A DNA stretch of 64,000 bases from Rhyzopertha dominica (taxonomy: Eukaryota > Arthropoda > Insecta > Coleoptera > Bostrichidae). Made by a program: the position numbers and the translations under genes. This document shows, in pieces, positions 35,901 through 49,200 of the stretch (positions are counted from its first letter, which is position 1; every line of letters starts with the position of its first letter). Location of the stretch: assembly GCA_025024175.1 (NCBI GenBank), contig QCXZ01000003.1, positions 22,278,392-22,342,391 of the forward strand. Reading direction: 5' to 3'. Below the pieces are notes generated by a model that worked only from the letters and a program-made list of their open reading frames with translations, did not search any database and was not told the origin of the DNA.

Positions 35901-38900
35901 TTCCAGCAAAACTCATTTTTTCACTTACGTCATTCCACGTTCTAGAAGTACCAAAATCGCTTATTTTAATAATCTCTTCTTCCCCAATCAAGACACTGTA
36001 ATAAAATTAAGTTTTTTTAACAAAAGTAATTAATATGAACTGCAGATCTTACTTTGGACTTTTTAAATCCCTGTGAATAATTTTATGTGAATGTAAGTAC
36101 TGCATACCGCAGGCAATCTGTTTAGACCATGTTATTACTCTTGCTGGAGTTACAGACTTCTTTTGATTCTTGAGCAATTCATATAGGGGACCATAAGGAC
36201 AGTACTCCATAACAATACAAAAACAAGGGGACTGCGTACAAACACCTTTGAATTTTACAATATTAGGGTGGTTTAACTTGCGAAGATTTCTGATGTCTGT
36301 TTCTTTAATATCGGAGACTTTTTTAACGGCTACTTGTTCGTTGTTTAATTTACCAGTGAAGACAACTCCCTGACCACCACATCCCAAAAACTTCAAATCG
36401 GTTATCAGTTCAAAAGATATCTCCCAGTCGTCTGCAAAATAGGAGCCATTAAAATGTTGTTTCAATTATAAAAGTAGGTTACCTTGGTTTCCCTTTATTT
36501 CGTTGACTCCTGCTTTACCTATTATCGACAGGACAGGACGCAAACACCCAAAAACGCTATCCATCCATCCTTGTTTTAAAGCAAATGCTTGTTGTGGAGT
36601 TTCAGGAGAACTATCATTCACTCCAGCATTAGGAATACTGATTGCTACTTTAGTTGAATCATTGCATCCTTTTTGTAAACTAAGCTGCCCCAACTCGTCT
36701 TGGATACATATCATGCTGCAAAAAAGAAATAAGTATTATTAATACATGTTAATCCAAACAAATTAAAATTTTCACAAACTGCAAAGATACTGCATGTAAT
36801 ACAAAAAAAAGGTTAAAATGTTATATAGATTTAAGTTTCAGGAGATTTAAGTTAAACGTACTTATATTGTCTATATTTGTGATAATAGTGCATGAGACAT
36901 TATCTCTATGGCACAGAGCAACTTAAAACAGGTATTTGTGCTTATGATTCCACAGAGATTAACTAAAGTGTATTTAATTTCGGACAAAATGCTTTTGATT
37001 TATTAGTCTTTATATTCTTCCTGTTATTACTAATGTTATGTTATTTATTTTTATTAATTATTATTTAATTAAATAATTATTGTAATGAACCTGTTTTGCA
37101 AGTTTATTTGATTAAAAAAATGAAAATACGGATCCATCTGTGCCAGAAATAAGTATTTTCTAATTTTCGAATAGCTGTAAATTTCGTACATTCCAAAATC
37201 AGTATTGGTAGCTCTTTTGATCCGTCAACAAATTCCACATACACACTTGACTATAGGTACTTCCAAATCAATCAGTTTCAACTTGGACTATAAAAATGAA
37301 ATAAATCGTTCAACTGTGATTTTCTGTTAGTTTTTCAAATAAATATTCGAGATATAAAGGGGTTAACGTTTTAGACCATCAGATAGTGACAGATTTAGAT
37401 GCCCCCATTTTTGCATACAAGCCTCGAAGAGGGTTGAAAAGTACAGGGTGTCCCATTTCATTGCAATTGTATTATATTATCTCAGTAACTATTAATGCTA
37501 AGGGGCTGCGGATTCGACATTACTGCATTTTGTTGTAAGTTGAGCTATACCAACGCCATTTTATATCGTCTTTTTTTTTTAAAGCTATAGCCAACTTAGA
37601 ATAATGTAACATTCTTCAGCTCTCAATATCTCGCTTGAGCATGTAAATGTAAACACAAAAATACTGTAGACATTTTTATTGATATTTTTAATCTGAACCC
37701 AGTAGTGTACTTACAATGGGCCTGTTGCCCCCATTTTTTTTATTGCAGAATATGAATCTACATGAAAAAATATAGACCCCCGTTATTTTTATTTTTTACA
37801 CAGCGCTTACTTAATGCTTAAAAAAAGATTGTTTATGTTTAAAGTTTGAATCTCTGACGTCAGCGTTCCCTGGCGCGCTTAGTGCGGTGTAACTGTGTGA
37901 TGTTGCAACGCCATTTTCTGATCCTGGCATTCCTGTAGGCCGAGATGAAATTTCTGAAATCGAAGTCGCAGCAGCGTTGCCATTTTATTCCAAACTCGCA
38001 ATCGTAATTATGAATTATAAAAACCTACACGCGAATGGATGTGTTAAACGCGATTCGTTGTTAGTCGTTTTCACTGTAAATATTAAAACGTAAAATATAT
38101 TAAATTAAAATTATAACTTGCAGCGGATATATCACAAACAGAATTCATTTTATGGCAGCCGAAGGATAAATTCATATTTCAAGTGATATTAAAACTGGAA
38201 CAACGATTTATTAAGTAGGTAAACTTGTTTAAACCTGAGTTACAGCATGTATAGCTGCCATTACATCATTTTATTCAAATCGCAACCTTTAAATAGCAAA
38301 ATCGCCTAATTTGAGTAAAATCGAACGATCTGGCCACACGAGTTTCCATTCGTGTAAAATTCGTCAATCATGTGTAAGTCAATTTTTGGTAAATTGTCCG
38401 AAGATCCCTTCACATAATCTTGCACAGTCTATGTTTGAACAACAACGTACTAAGTAAATAAAAACAAAACTTTAACGCGTCCTCCGTTCTTAAACCAAAA
38501 CGTAAACAAAGGTACAAAGGCACAGAACCACAGAACATACGCGTGTTCAACAGCGGCAAAGATGTCAAACATGCAACAGGGCATCCGGCGCATTAGCGCA
38601 ATAGCGGAGCGCGTCTCCAGGAATGGTGACGTATCATGAAATATTTGAATTTGGCGGTAAACCTTTAAAGGTAAAAATAAGATACAAAAACATTAAAAAT
38701 ATTTTTTCTATTGCCAGCTTCTAACTTCATTAGGTCCAAGCAAAGTGGCACATGTGTTATAATAACGATTTACTGTCAAGGGCAACAACCCCATTCTTTT
38801 AGGGGGGTCACATTTTTGAGATATAATACAAACTGTGGAAACCATAGTTGGCTTTGCTATGGTTGAAAAGAACTATTTTTTTCTGATTAAAAAATGTATA

Positions 38901-41900
38901 CATTGTTAGGTTTATTTTTACTAATTTTTGAATTATTCAATTTTTTTAGTAATTCAATCAGATTTTATGTTTACAAGGAATAAGAAAACACAATATAATT
39001 TATATTATTAAGTATAAATTTTAATCCATTAAAAATAATATATGCATATTTGAATATATACATAAGATGACCTAAGAGCACTCATGCAGTTTTTTATCAG
39101 TAATCTAGGAGGCCTTGTAACTAATGAAAATGATTGTGTATTTGGAGATAAGTACATATGTATATATTGTTTATAGTCAATTATTTACATCGATTTCTGA
39201 AGAATAACGTAAAATCTCATTAAGTTATTACAAAAATTGCAATAACACCAACATTAGTAAAAATAAACCTAATAAAGTATAGATTTTCTTAATCAGAAAA
39301 AATAGGTCTGTTCAACCATGGTTTACATTTAAAAAATGAAAGTTTGTGTTATATCTCTACAATGTGAGCCCCTAAAAAAATTCTGAGTATGCCACTGGAT
39401 TCAGAATAAAAATATCTACAAAAAATGTCTACAATTTTTTTGTATCTACATAGCCAATCGAGATATTGAGAGCTGAAGAAATGTTTCATTTTTCAAAAGT
39501 TGGCAATAGCTTTAAAACAAAAGATGACACAAAATGGCGATGGTACAGCTCAATTCACAACAAAAAAGTAATACAGTAATATCGAATGCGCAACGCTCTA
39601 GCATTAATAGTTACCGAGGTAACTGTGTGACACCATATTGCATTGGTGTAGAATAATATGAAGGTAAATTTAATTTATGAGTGACCCTTGGGGATGGAAA
39701 ATTCAATTTTTCTCAACACAAGTAGACATGTGCCACTCAAGCCAATCGGTTTTTGGGACTAGTGACAACGTACATGTTCCATACTTTCGATAGGCTTGTG
39801 TGGAAAACAATTGGTCAAAATCTAGAATCTTCCTTGCAAAATAACATCCTTATTTCAATCCTTTAGCTACCTGCAACACTCAAGCCTCTGGTTTTTCGAA
39901 GCTAGGCTCAATTAGTTAATAATTTAGTGAACATGGCTTGTGTAAAAATATGGGCAATAAGATACATTTTACTTGTGTTAAGGAAAATCAATTTTCCATG
40001 TTATCCCAAGGGGCACTCATAAGTTTATCCTAATGTTACTCTACATCAATGTAAGTACTCTTCAACCCTCTTTGATCTGTCACTGTTTGACGGTGTATGT
40101 AGAAGATTGGCAACTGCGCTTTGAAGTCGAATCAGACTGATACACATACAATATAGCGTCCAATTACGACGTTGCCAATATATTATTTGTTTTGGTTTGG
40201 TGACAAAGATTTGGAATTCTAATTCCAAGTCTATGTTTGGTTATCGGCTTGGCGTCATTCTTCGTTCTCTATGTACTTATCTCTATAAAAACCCTTTATA
40301 AACAAAATAGAGATTTATTTTAATGGAGCAATGAGAAAATTTGAGGAAGGGTTGCAACCTCTGTAACCTCAATCAAACTTCAATAGAACAGGCGACAACG
40401 CCACGTGGCTACAATAACGCGGAACGCTGCTAGATGATTTTAAAGCCCCACAGTAGAAAAGTCTAACACGAAAAAGGTAGATTGCTAAATAGGTTTGCCA
40501 GAATAAACGGCGATACTTGCACGAACTAACTACAATTTTACAGAAAAGACAATTTTTGTTGATCTGTAAGTAGGTAAACAACGAATTTTCGATTTTCGTT
40601 CAAGAGCAGTATAAGAACAGGACAAGTTGCGACATAGTATATATTCTGTTAATACAACAGATCTGGTACTACTGATAACGCATAAACGTCGACGGCTCTA
40701 TATAGAAGGTGAAGGAATCGCACTAAATTATTAACCCACATATGTTTTTTTGACCACTGTAGATGGGCTCTGCATGTGATAACTTAATTTAATCGATGTA
40801 TTATTCATGCTATTATTAATATCTAAACCCCACTGCCATATACTAATTTATTTGAAGTAAGCTGCATTAGATAATGTAGACATTCCTAGAAGTCTTATTT
40901 TTTCTGTATTCCACGTTTTTACATTATACAGCCGTAATACGTTGTCTCTGTCAATGCCAAATTATATCTCAAGTGATAGATAGTGCTTACATTTTCTAGC
41001 CGGAAATTGCAAAAGAAATGTTATAATTGCACATTACGTTAAAATAAAGAAAAATGTGCGTATACCGATTCTAATATCCACGTCCTTTCATGTTATCGCT
41101 AACGCAGTCGTGGAGGTACCTACGTTTCGAAGCATGAAACAGGAACAACGGAGAGTGCCGCATTTTATCTCGCTAGGAATCGCTGGACTACAGGAGGGGT
41201 GCATACAGTAATGTAATTAATGCAGCTTTATGACATGTTGAGGGAGACGAGAGGCACATGCCTTTTAAACGCACATGTTGAAAGCATTCTATTATATCGA
41301 TCAAACAGTTAACCCTCTAAATACTGCAAAATTCAAAGGAAAATGAACGATAAATAAATACATTTCCGCAGATATACAAATCAGCAGATAAGCGCTATCA
41401 GAACTCTCAAATAATTCAGATGTTATTCATTTCGACTAAGTACTCAAATCTGTAGTTTCACTACACGATTGTAACGAGTATTTTCAAGTTCATTGTAAAA
41501 ATTGGAAGAAAATTGGTATAACAGCTATTTGCGTTGAAAAGCTGAGTGTTTTACAATTATTATTAATTATACAATGTAATCAATTTTTAGTGGGCTAAAG
41601 AAAATTGTCCTTATTTGAGGCAACACCCCGCATTCTTTCGGTAGGGCTTTGTTAGATAAATAAAATACTTGCTAAAATTAATTCAAATACATGATAAGGC
41701 AAAAATATTACCAACTTGTAGTATTTTGGAATCTCGACACTCCTTTTGGTAGATATTTAGATTAATGTAAGAAATTCTCTTTTTAATGGCTCCCGCATTT
41801 ATTCAGAAGTTTTTTTAATGGAGTTTTTAATCGTATATCGATTTATACCTACAACATTATCTCAAAAGTACTCGAGATATTATAACATTTTGGTATCAAT

Positions 41901-41970
41901 CGCAATAGCGTTGAATACACGTCAATCAACGCAATAGTTATCAGAAATTCGTTAATCCAGTAAGCTTTCA

Positions 41971-42038
<68 letters not shown>

Positions 42039-45000
42039 TTATAAACAGTACGTTAATAAGCCCTAGATATTAACAGATCGCTGATGCGCCCGCCATTTCC
42101 CGGGCAGATAAAGGAGTATACTGTAGCTTATCTCATTGATTTAGTATGTTAACCCATAGAGGGGCTTGTACAGGGGTAAGTTATAACATGGTCTAAGCTC
42201 TAAAAGTAGTAACAGATCGCTATGGAGCCCGAAAATATATTAATGTGACTTTGTAAAGCCTTTTGTATATAAGAAAGGATTAACCGTTCACTGTTTAGCC
42301 CAACACCGTTGCCAAATCAGAACTACAGTCAGAACGCATAGATTGTATTTTATTATATTTCAACGAATAAATTAACCTGCGCGCAAGTGTATATCGAGCG
42401 GGCTAACCGAGGTTCAATGAAACTAAATATGAAAATGGGATAAACTTCAAATCGGTCTGAAAAATAAATAGTTTTCAAGACTGCATGCTCTCAGAAAGGT
42501 ATATTTAGGCTAATAGCCTAACGTTAGCATGCTACAGAGTGATTACTTAAAACTGGTAACATTCGTCATTAGAGATAGAAAATAGTAGTAGTCCTGCAAA
42601 ATACTTTTCTCACAAAGAATCATCAATGTGTATGATCTATATTTAAACATTAATTGTTTTGCTAATGGAAAATATTTGTAGGTATGCTTTAAATTTTTAT
42701 TGTACGTGAATAAAAATTGGCAAATCTAATTTACTTACATAACTAAAACCATATCTTAAACAATATTGCAACATGTACAATACAATTAGAATATATCATT
42801 ATTAATGTTACATATGTCCTTACAAAACACTCCTATCTATTCGTATATGATTAACGCATAATGGCTGAAGTTCGCAACAACAGTTGTAATAGCACCGAAT
42901 AATTATTAATGTGGTACATTCAGCTGCAGGATATGGACAAATTGAAATTACCTATAACTGTAATTAAACAAATTCAAAATTTTTCCGAGGGGCATAAAGG
43001 CAGCTAATACATCGTTTATGGTTTCAAGTAGCTTATTTTGTCGCTCTTTTGATGACTAACAGCTTTGATCAAATGTTAGTTATCTATTTGTTAATGTTTT
43101 TTTCCAAATAGGAAAGCAAAGAATTTCTAACATATTTATACAATTTTGTAATAATTCAGGTAGCTTCAGGGAAATTAGAAAATTTCTAGCTCAAAATTTT
43201 GAGAAAAATAATAGGTACCTACTGATTTACCTAAAGTAATCGAACTCTCTCCAAAATGCTTCCAACATTTTGTAATAGCATATACAATTTTTCATAATTT
43301 TTTTTATTAATGCAGGGTGTTTTAAAAAGCACAGCCAATCTTTTGACTTGGTATAATATCTAACGAATTTTAGGCCGATTCAGCTACTATCATTTATATA
43401 CAACAGTGTACCATTATTAACTTATAGGTTATAATTTATAGCCCTTCAAAGTTGTGTTACATGACTAGGTTTTTTCTAAAAATTTTCCAACCGCTGGCGC
43501 AAATGTATCGAATTTTTTTAATATTAGTTGCTAACATCAAAAGATACATCTTATAAGTAAAAGTATGATTTTCATCTTCTTACACATTTTTGACTGCTAC
43601 TACCGTTTTCGAGTAAAATTGCAAAAACCAACTACACGATTGCATAAAAATTAGAAATTTGCCAGTTACTTAAGTGTAGTTCACACAAAAGTTGAGGTTG
43701 GCATTTCATGAGTTAATTTGACNTTTACATTGCCTTTGAAAATCGTATAGGAAAAACAATCGAATTATTGGTTTCTCCAGCAGAAAATCAGGAAGCTGCA
43801 TAAGTTCACGTATTTTACATTGATCTGTTGGGAAAACCTATAATTCAATAGTTTTACCTATACGATTTTCAAAGCTAATGTAAACGTCCAATTAATTCAT
43901 GAAATGACACCCGAAATTTTTATGCGCATTTAATTAACTGATAGATTTAAAATTTTTATGCAATCAAACAGTTGGTTTTTGCAATTTCACACGAAAACGG
44001 CAGTAGCAATGTAAAATTTGTAAGAGAACAAAAAGTTTGGAATAAAGCAACCTATCATTAATGTGAGATAATAACTTCAAAGAATGACAGACAAAAAATA
44101 TGTGGACTATAAGTGAATCAGTGTCTTGGTTTACCCCCTTGTATTTACAAGAAAATCATACTAGTAGTTATAAAATCTTTTAATATTCGTAATTGATATC
44201 CATCAGCGGTTGGAAGGTCAATAGCAAAAAACCTAGTCATGTAACACAACTATGAAGGGCTATAACTTTTTAATGGTGCACTTGTACATAGATAAAAGTG
44301 ATTGAATCGGCCTAGAATTCGTCAGAGATTGCTCAGTTAAGAGATTGGGCGCACTTTTAAAAACACCCTGTATAACCCGAGACAATTATCAGGTGCCCTG
44401 GTAAAATACACACTGGATGTGTGAACGACTTTATTTAGTATATTCTTGGAACAGCCTTCACCAAATTGCAGCACGTCTCCGTATTTATAAAAGAACTTAG
44501 TTTTCTTCACAGCTTTTACTAGTTGAAACTGCATTATTAAATATCTATAATGAATAATATTGCACATAAACATCTCTAGATATAAAATATCTGGCTTTCG
44601 CCGAGAAAAAACGGGAAACTCTTTTCAGAAAACGGCTGACCAATCAAAATGCAATTTTAGGTTGTGCATGTGTACCTAGAACACGTTCTTTCCCACAGGC
44701 CGCTGGCGTCAATAACCTATACGGCGATCAAGAGACGAATGTATAGTTGCGGTAAAAACACATTTATTTTATTGCATCTTCTTAAGGTAAATGTAAAATA
44801 TATAAAAATATATTACTATTTAATCGCGTTAATCATAAACAATGACTTTGATTACTCTTGATTTTGACATAAACACAAATTGTCTTACGACGCTTATATT
44901 TGTAATGACGCTTATAGAGACCGCTTATACAGCATGTTAAACTTTTTTACAGTAACGCCAATTTCCATTTTTCAAGCCTCTCTGTATGCTTTAGCAGTCT

Positions 45001-46230
45001 GAGTATGTGCAGACTCTAAAAATTCACTTTTAGCGTTACATAATAGTTTAGGGTACTGCACAGGGACACGTACAACAAAATAATAAATAATGTCACCCCG
45101 TGGTGTTTAGGGTGCGCGCTGCTTGCGTTGCTGTAGATTAGTACCCGAAACAGAAATTGGGACAAAGCCAGGAGTAATACGACTTAGGTCATTTTAACAA
45201 CAATTTATTAACAATAGGTATATAAAGTAAGTAATAGAACATTAATAAAGGCAAAAGCAATTAAACGAACATTGTTTTTGAATCTAATTATTAGACTGAT
45301 CTATGATTGAATATTTGCATACGTCACATAGATCGTACGACGCGTAAACTGAATAATAAGTTGAATAGAAGTAAATTTGGAAGAAATTCTCTGTCTGACA
45401 ATAAATACCGCATGATTCAAAGGTACACCGTAGAAAAAAATTGTATTCTTTTGTGTACACCTTGTTTATCTAAGCTGTTTTCTATAAACAATTGTTTGTA
45501 TATGAGAATATTTAGTGTTACTTCTGCTTTAGTTTTAGTAATACTGTTTGCATGTTATAAGTGAGTTTTATGTTTCGATACTTTTATACTCATGAACTGG
45601 AATAAACTATTAAGCGAACTTACTCACTTCTATTTGCCTGTATTTTCACTCTATACTTTCACTAAATCATATCAAGAAATAAAAAAAAATTAATTATAAG
45701 AGCTTTTTTCTGCAATAAATTCTTTTGTGGTCTATTAAATATTCCAGCTTAAAATTTCTTTCTTCACTGCTGTTGGAGAACGCCAAACAATATTAGTCGC
45801 ACACTATTTTTTTTTTACTACATCAATTAACATTTATATACACAGCTAGTACATAAATTATGCCATGTTGAGCCCATCTCAGTGCTAAGAAACTTCAAAC
45901 GTGCATGAAAATAATTTGTACAGTGTTGTCACATGTCGGGCCACACAGCGTCGCAATAGTATTTTGTAAACAACGTGTATATAAAAGATACAGAAAGCGC
46001 CCCCTTGAGCCCGGTTTGGTGAACTATTCCGTATGAATTGCACTTATAGACCGGTCATTGTTGAGCCCCCCCAAAAATTTGTTTAAAGACTGCTTTTGAC
46101 ATCAGTTATCGAATAGAGCTTATATACAGTGCCATACGCTAATGAGCCCGACCCTGGGTTCGATAGCGTCATTTTGGGCTCAACAAGATACCATAAGCTT
46201 GGGAATCGGGCTAACTAATGACCATCTATA

Positions 46231-46266
<36 letters not shown>

Positions 46267-49200
46267 GTTACAAATCCTAGCATGTCAAAAGCTGTATTTT
46301 TTCAGCTAAGACATTTTTTACACTTTTAACTGTCATACCGGTAAGTGATGATTTGGATAATCGTAAAATACGCAATTTATACTAGCTCACTGCGGATGTT
46401 ACGTGGAATTTCTAAGCACTAGTGACTGATAAGGCGATCTAATAGGGTGTCCAATATAGCCTCAACTTGGAAACACCCCTGGACTTTGAGAATAATTTTT
46501 GAGTCCTTTCCAAGAGCTACTCAAAATAACATCTATTTCATTCTAAATACTTCTCAATGTTAAAAAAAATCACAAAAAGAAACTCGTGGTAGTAATATCC
46601 GGCTACTTCGCTATCTTGGCCTTGACCTCGGCCATTCCAGCGGCACAAAAATTTGGCAATGATACGTTTTCCGAATGAAATCCTCATAACTTTTAGAGTA
46701 AATTTATAATTTCAATTTAATAAACACGATTATTTAGATAATGAAAGTGGCTTTCAAATCGCACCTTCCAAAGAACAATGACGCAAGTGCAATTTCAGAA
46801 TTTTTTTAGTTGATTGTGTCGAATGTGTAAGAAATAATGATTCTTCCCNTGGTACAACAACCTAAGNGTAGTAACCACAAGTGTTATACTAAGTTTAATC
46901 TAAAAGGTAATATCACTCCTAAGTTTTATTAACCATTTTTCAACAACATTACGTAAGCTGTACCTAAAGATTGTAATAATTATTAGTAATAAAGTTTTCA
47001 TTACATTTATTATCTCCAAATACTTATTTTTTCAATAGGCTATCTTTCCAAATAAACAAAACGTTATGTCAAGTATAATAAAATCAGAGAAAAACAGTGA
47101 TGCAAATTGAAGGTCATTGGCTTTCAAACTGTAGCTGCGTATTTTTTCAAAAAATTCTTGAAAGCGAATACCATATCTAAAACTATTATAATTTGCTGTT
47201 CAGTATAGCTTTCTCCATTCAATTTGAGATTAACCAACGATAAGAAATAGAAAAACTTAAATTGCCTTTTCTGAAGAATTGCTTTTCATTTGCGTCGGTG
47301 TTCTTCTGGAGGTGCGAAATGATGTGCATTGCATAATCAAAACAAGGATTACAAGTTTTCCACAGTTTTGGTTCCAAAAATGTGCAGATAAGCAAGCAAG
47401 TCATCAGCTTTATGGTTATTATAAACATGTTGATAATACAAATTAAAAATTGTGAAACTTGAATAATTATTAATGAATTTGGCAGTTTATACATGCCACG
47501 CCGAGATAATATACAATTTTACAATTCTCACCACGCTTAAAAGTACTGTTCCAGCAAAATCTACGGTGGTTACCTAAAGAGACAGATGTCAATCCACCCA
47601 GTATACCTACTTACTCCAGATTTTGCAATTTTTATCATCGTTTAGTTTCAAAAGTAGGTGAAACAATAATAGGAAAAAGTAACAGTTTGCAAGGTTAATT
47701 GGTAATGTACTATTTCTACAGCTTAAAAAATACCTGTAGACCTTCTAGTTTCATACATAGTAATGTTATAATGAAAATTGTCTCTCTGTTTCTGACTGCG
47801 GCGTGTCCCCATTTAGAAAGAAAGAGAAAACGAATTAAAATTATGTACCTACGTATTTCAAGTGTCGGATAAATTCAGGTAACGTTAAAATTGGGAAACA
47901 TACATTCCCACAACATATGTTAAGAGACGAATTAAATGATGTACAAATATTTTAAGTGTAAGATAATTCTGGTAACGTTAAAACTGGGGAGAAATAGATT
48001 CGCGCAACATATTTTAAGAGTCGAAATATTAGGGAAATTTTAACAAACAGATAAACGCGGGAAATACTAAAATAAAATAATTTCCATTATGAGAAATGTA
48101 TTTCTCTTAAGAGAATATGAATTATCAATAATGGAGAAATTATGGAACCTTTCAATGTCAGGTACTTCAAACACGAAGTTTTAAGTAATATTTGAACATT
48201 ATTAAAACAAATGCCTTACATATGGATTTGAAGCATCAGTTCATTTGCGAAACATATTTTAAAAATATATTAATTTGTTGTTTAAACACTGAAATAAATA
48301 CTTGGACAGATATTCATAATAGAAATGAAACTGGTATTCTTATTTATTTTAGTTTTGAATAAGAATTTATTTTACTTAAGATATAGTGGTATTTAAGTAT
48401 CATATACATCATGTAGGGCAAAATAAAAACAGAACGTATTTAAATGATAAAAACAGGAGCTTGTGTTGAATAAAAAGTAAAACGGCGTTCCATCCAAAAG
48501 TGCACTGGTCATGTTTGCTTAGTTAAAGTTAAATACTTCCATAAAATAGTATGTACTCTGAAAAGACAAATTTTTTTCGCCCTAACTCAAATCGCGATCA
48601 TCATACTTATGTTGCCGAAATAATACTCCATGGTTTGAAATGTTTAAATTAATGCTGTTGCGAATCTCACCGACCATGTTATGTTCTGTATAATAACAAC
48701 ATCTTAAAAGGTGCAGCATGGCCTCGTTTAAAGGAGGCTAAGAGCAAGGCTGTTTACTCCGTACTCCATATGCTTACGTAGGTATGTATAAATAAATGGG
48801 GCAGAGATAATAGCACTCCATAACCTTACGTCAAACACCAATAACCCACCCTAAAGAATTATATCTCAGCACTCGTATGAAAAAAAAAACTAATTTAGGC
48901 AACTTTCAAAAACTTCCATGTTTAGCAAGAAAAGCGTATTCGCTGGGTACTATGTTCTACGAACTATGTTTATTACTAATATTCATTGTCACAAATCGCA
49001 ACAACCCACGTAATTAATTATAAATAGTTTTATGGAAACACACGGTTGTATAGAGAAATGCCAAGATCTACATCTAGTAACATAAAGAGCAATTTTTTAT
49101 ATCAAGTGCGCGAAATAAGCATTAAACAATTTTCGCTCACGAAATACGAGAATTTTTGTACAACTATATATTATTGATATTCAGATTTAAAAAAACGCTG

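Noticed and set aside
36432..36465. Start codon at 36465 for the kinase exon ([17 protein letters not shown]).
   Set aside because: The stretch is the open ~50-base intron with a proper GT donor at 36482 and a TTTTGCAG acceptor at 36432. Splicing gives the conserved DDWEISFE junction.
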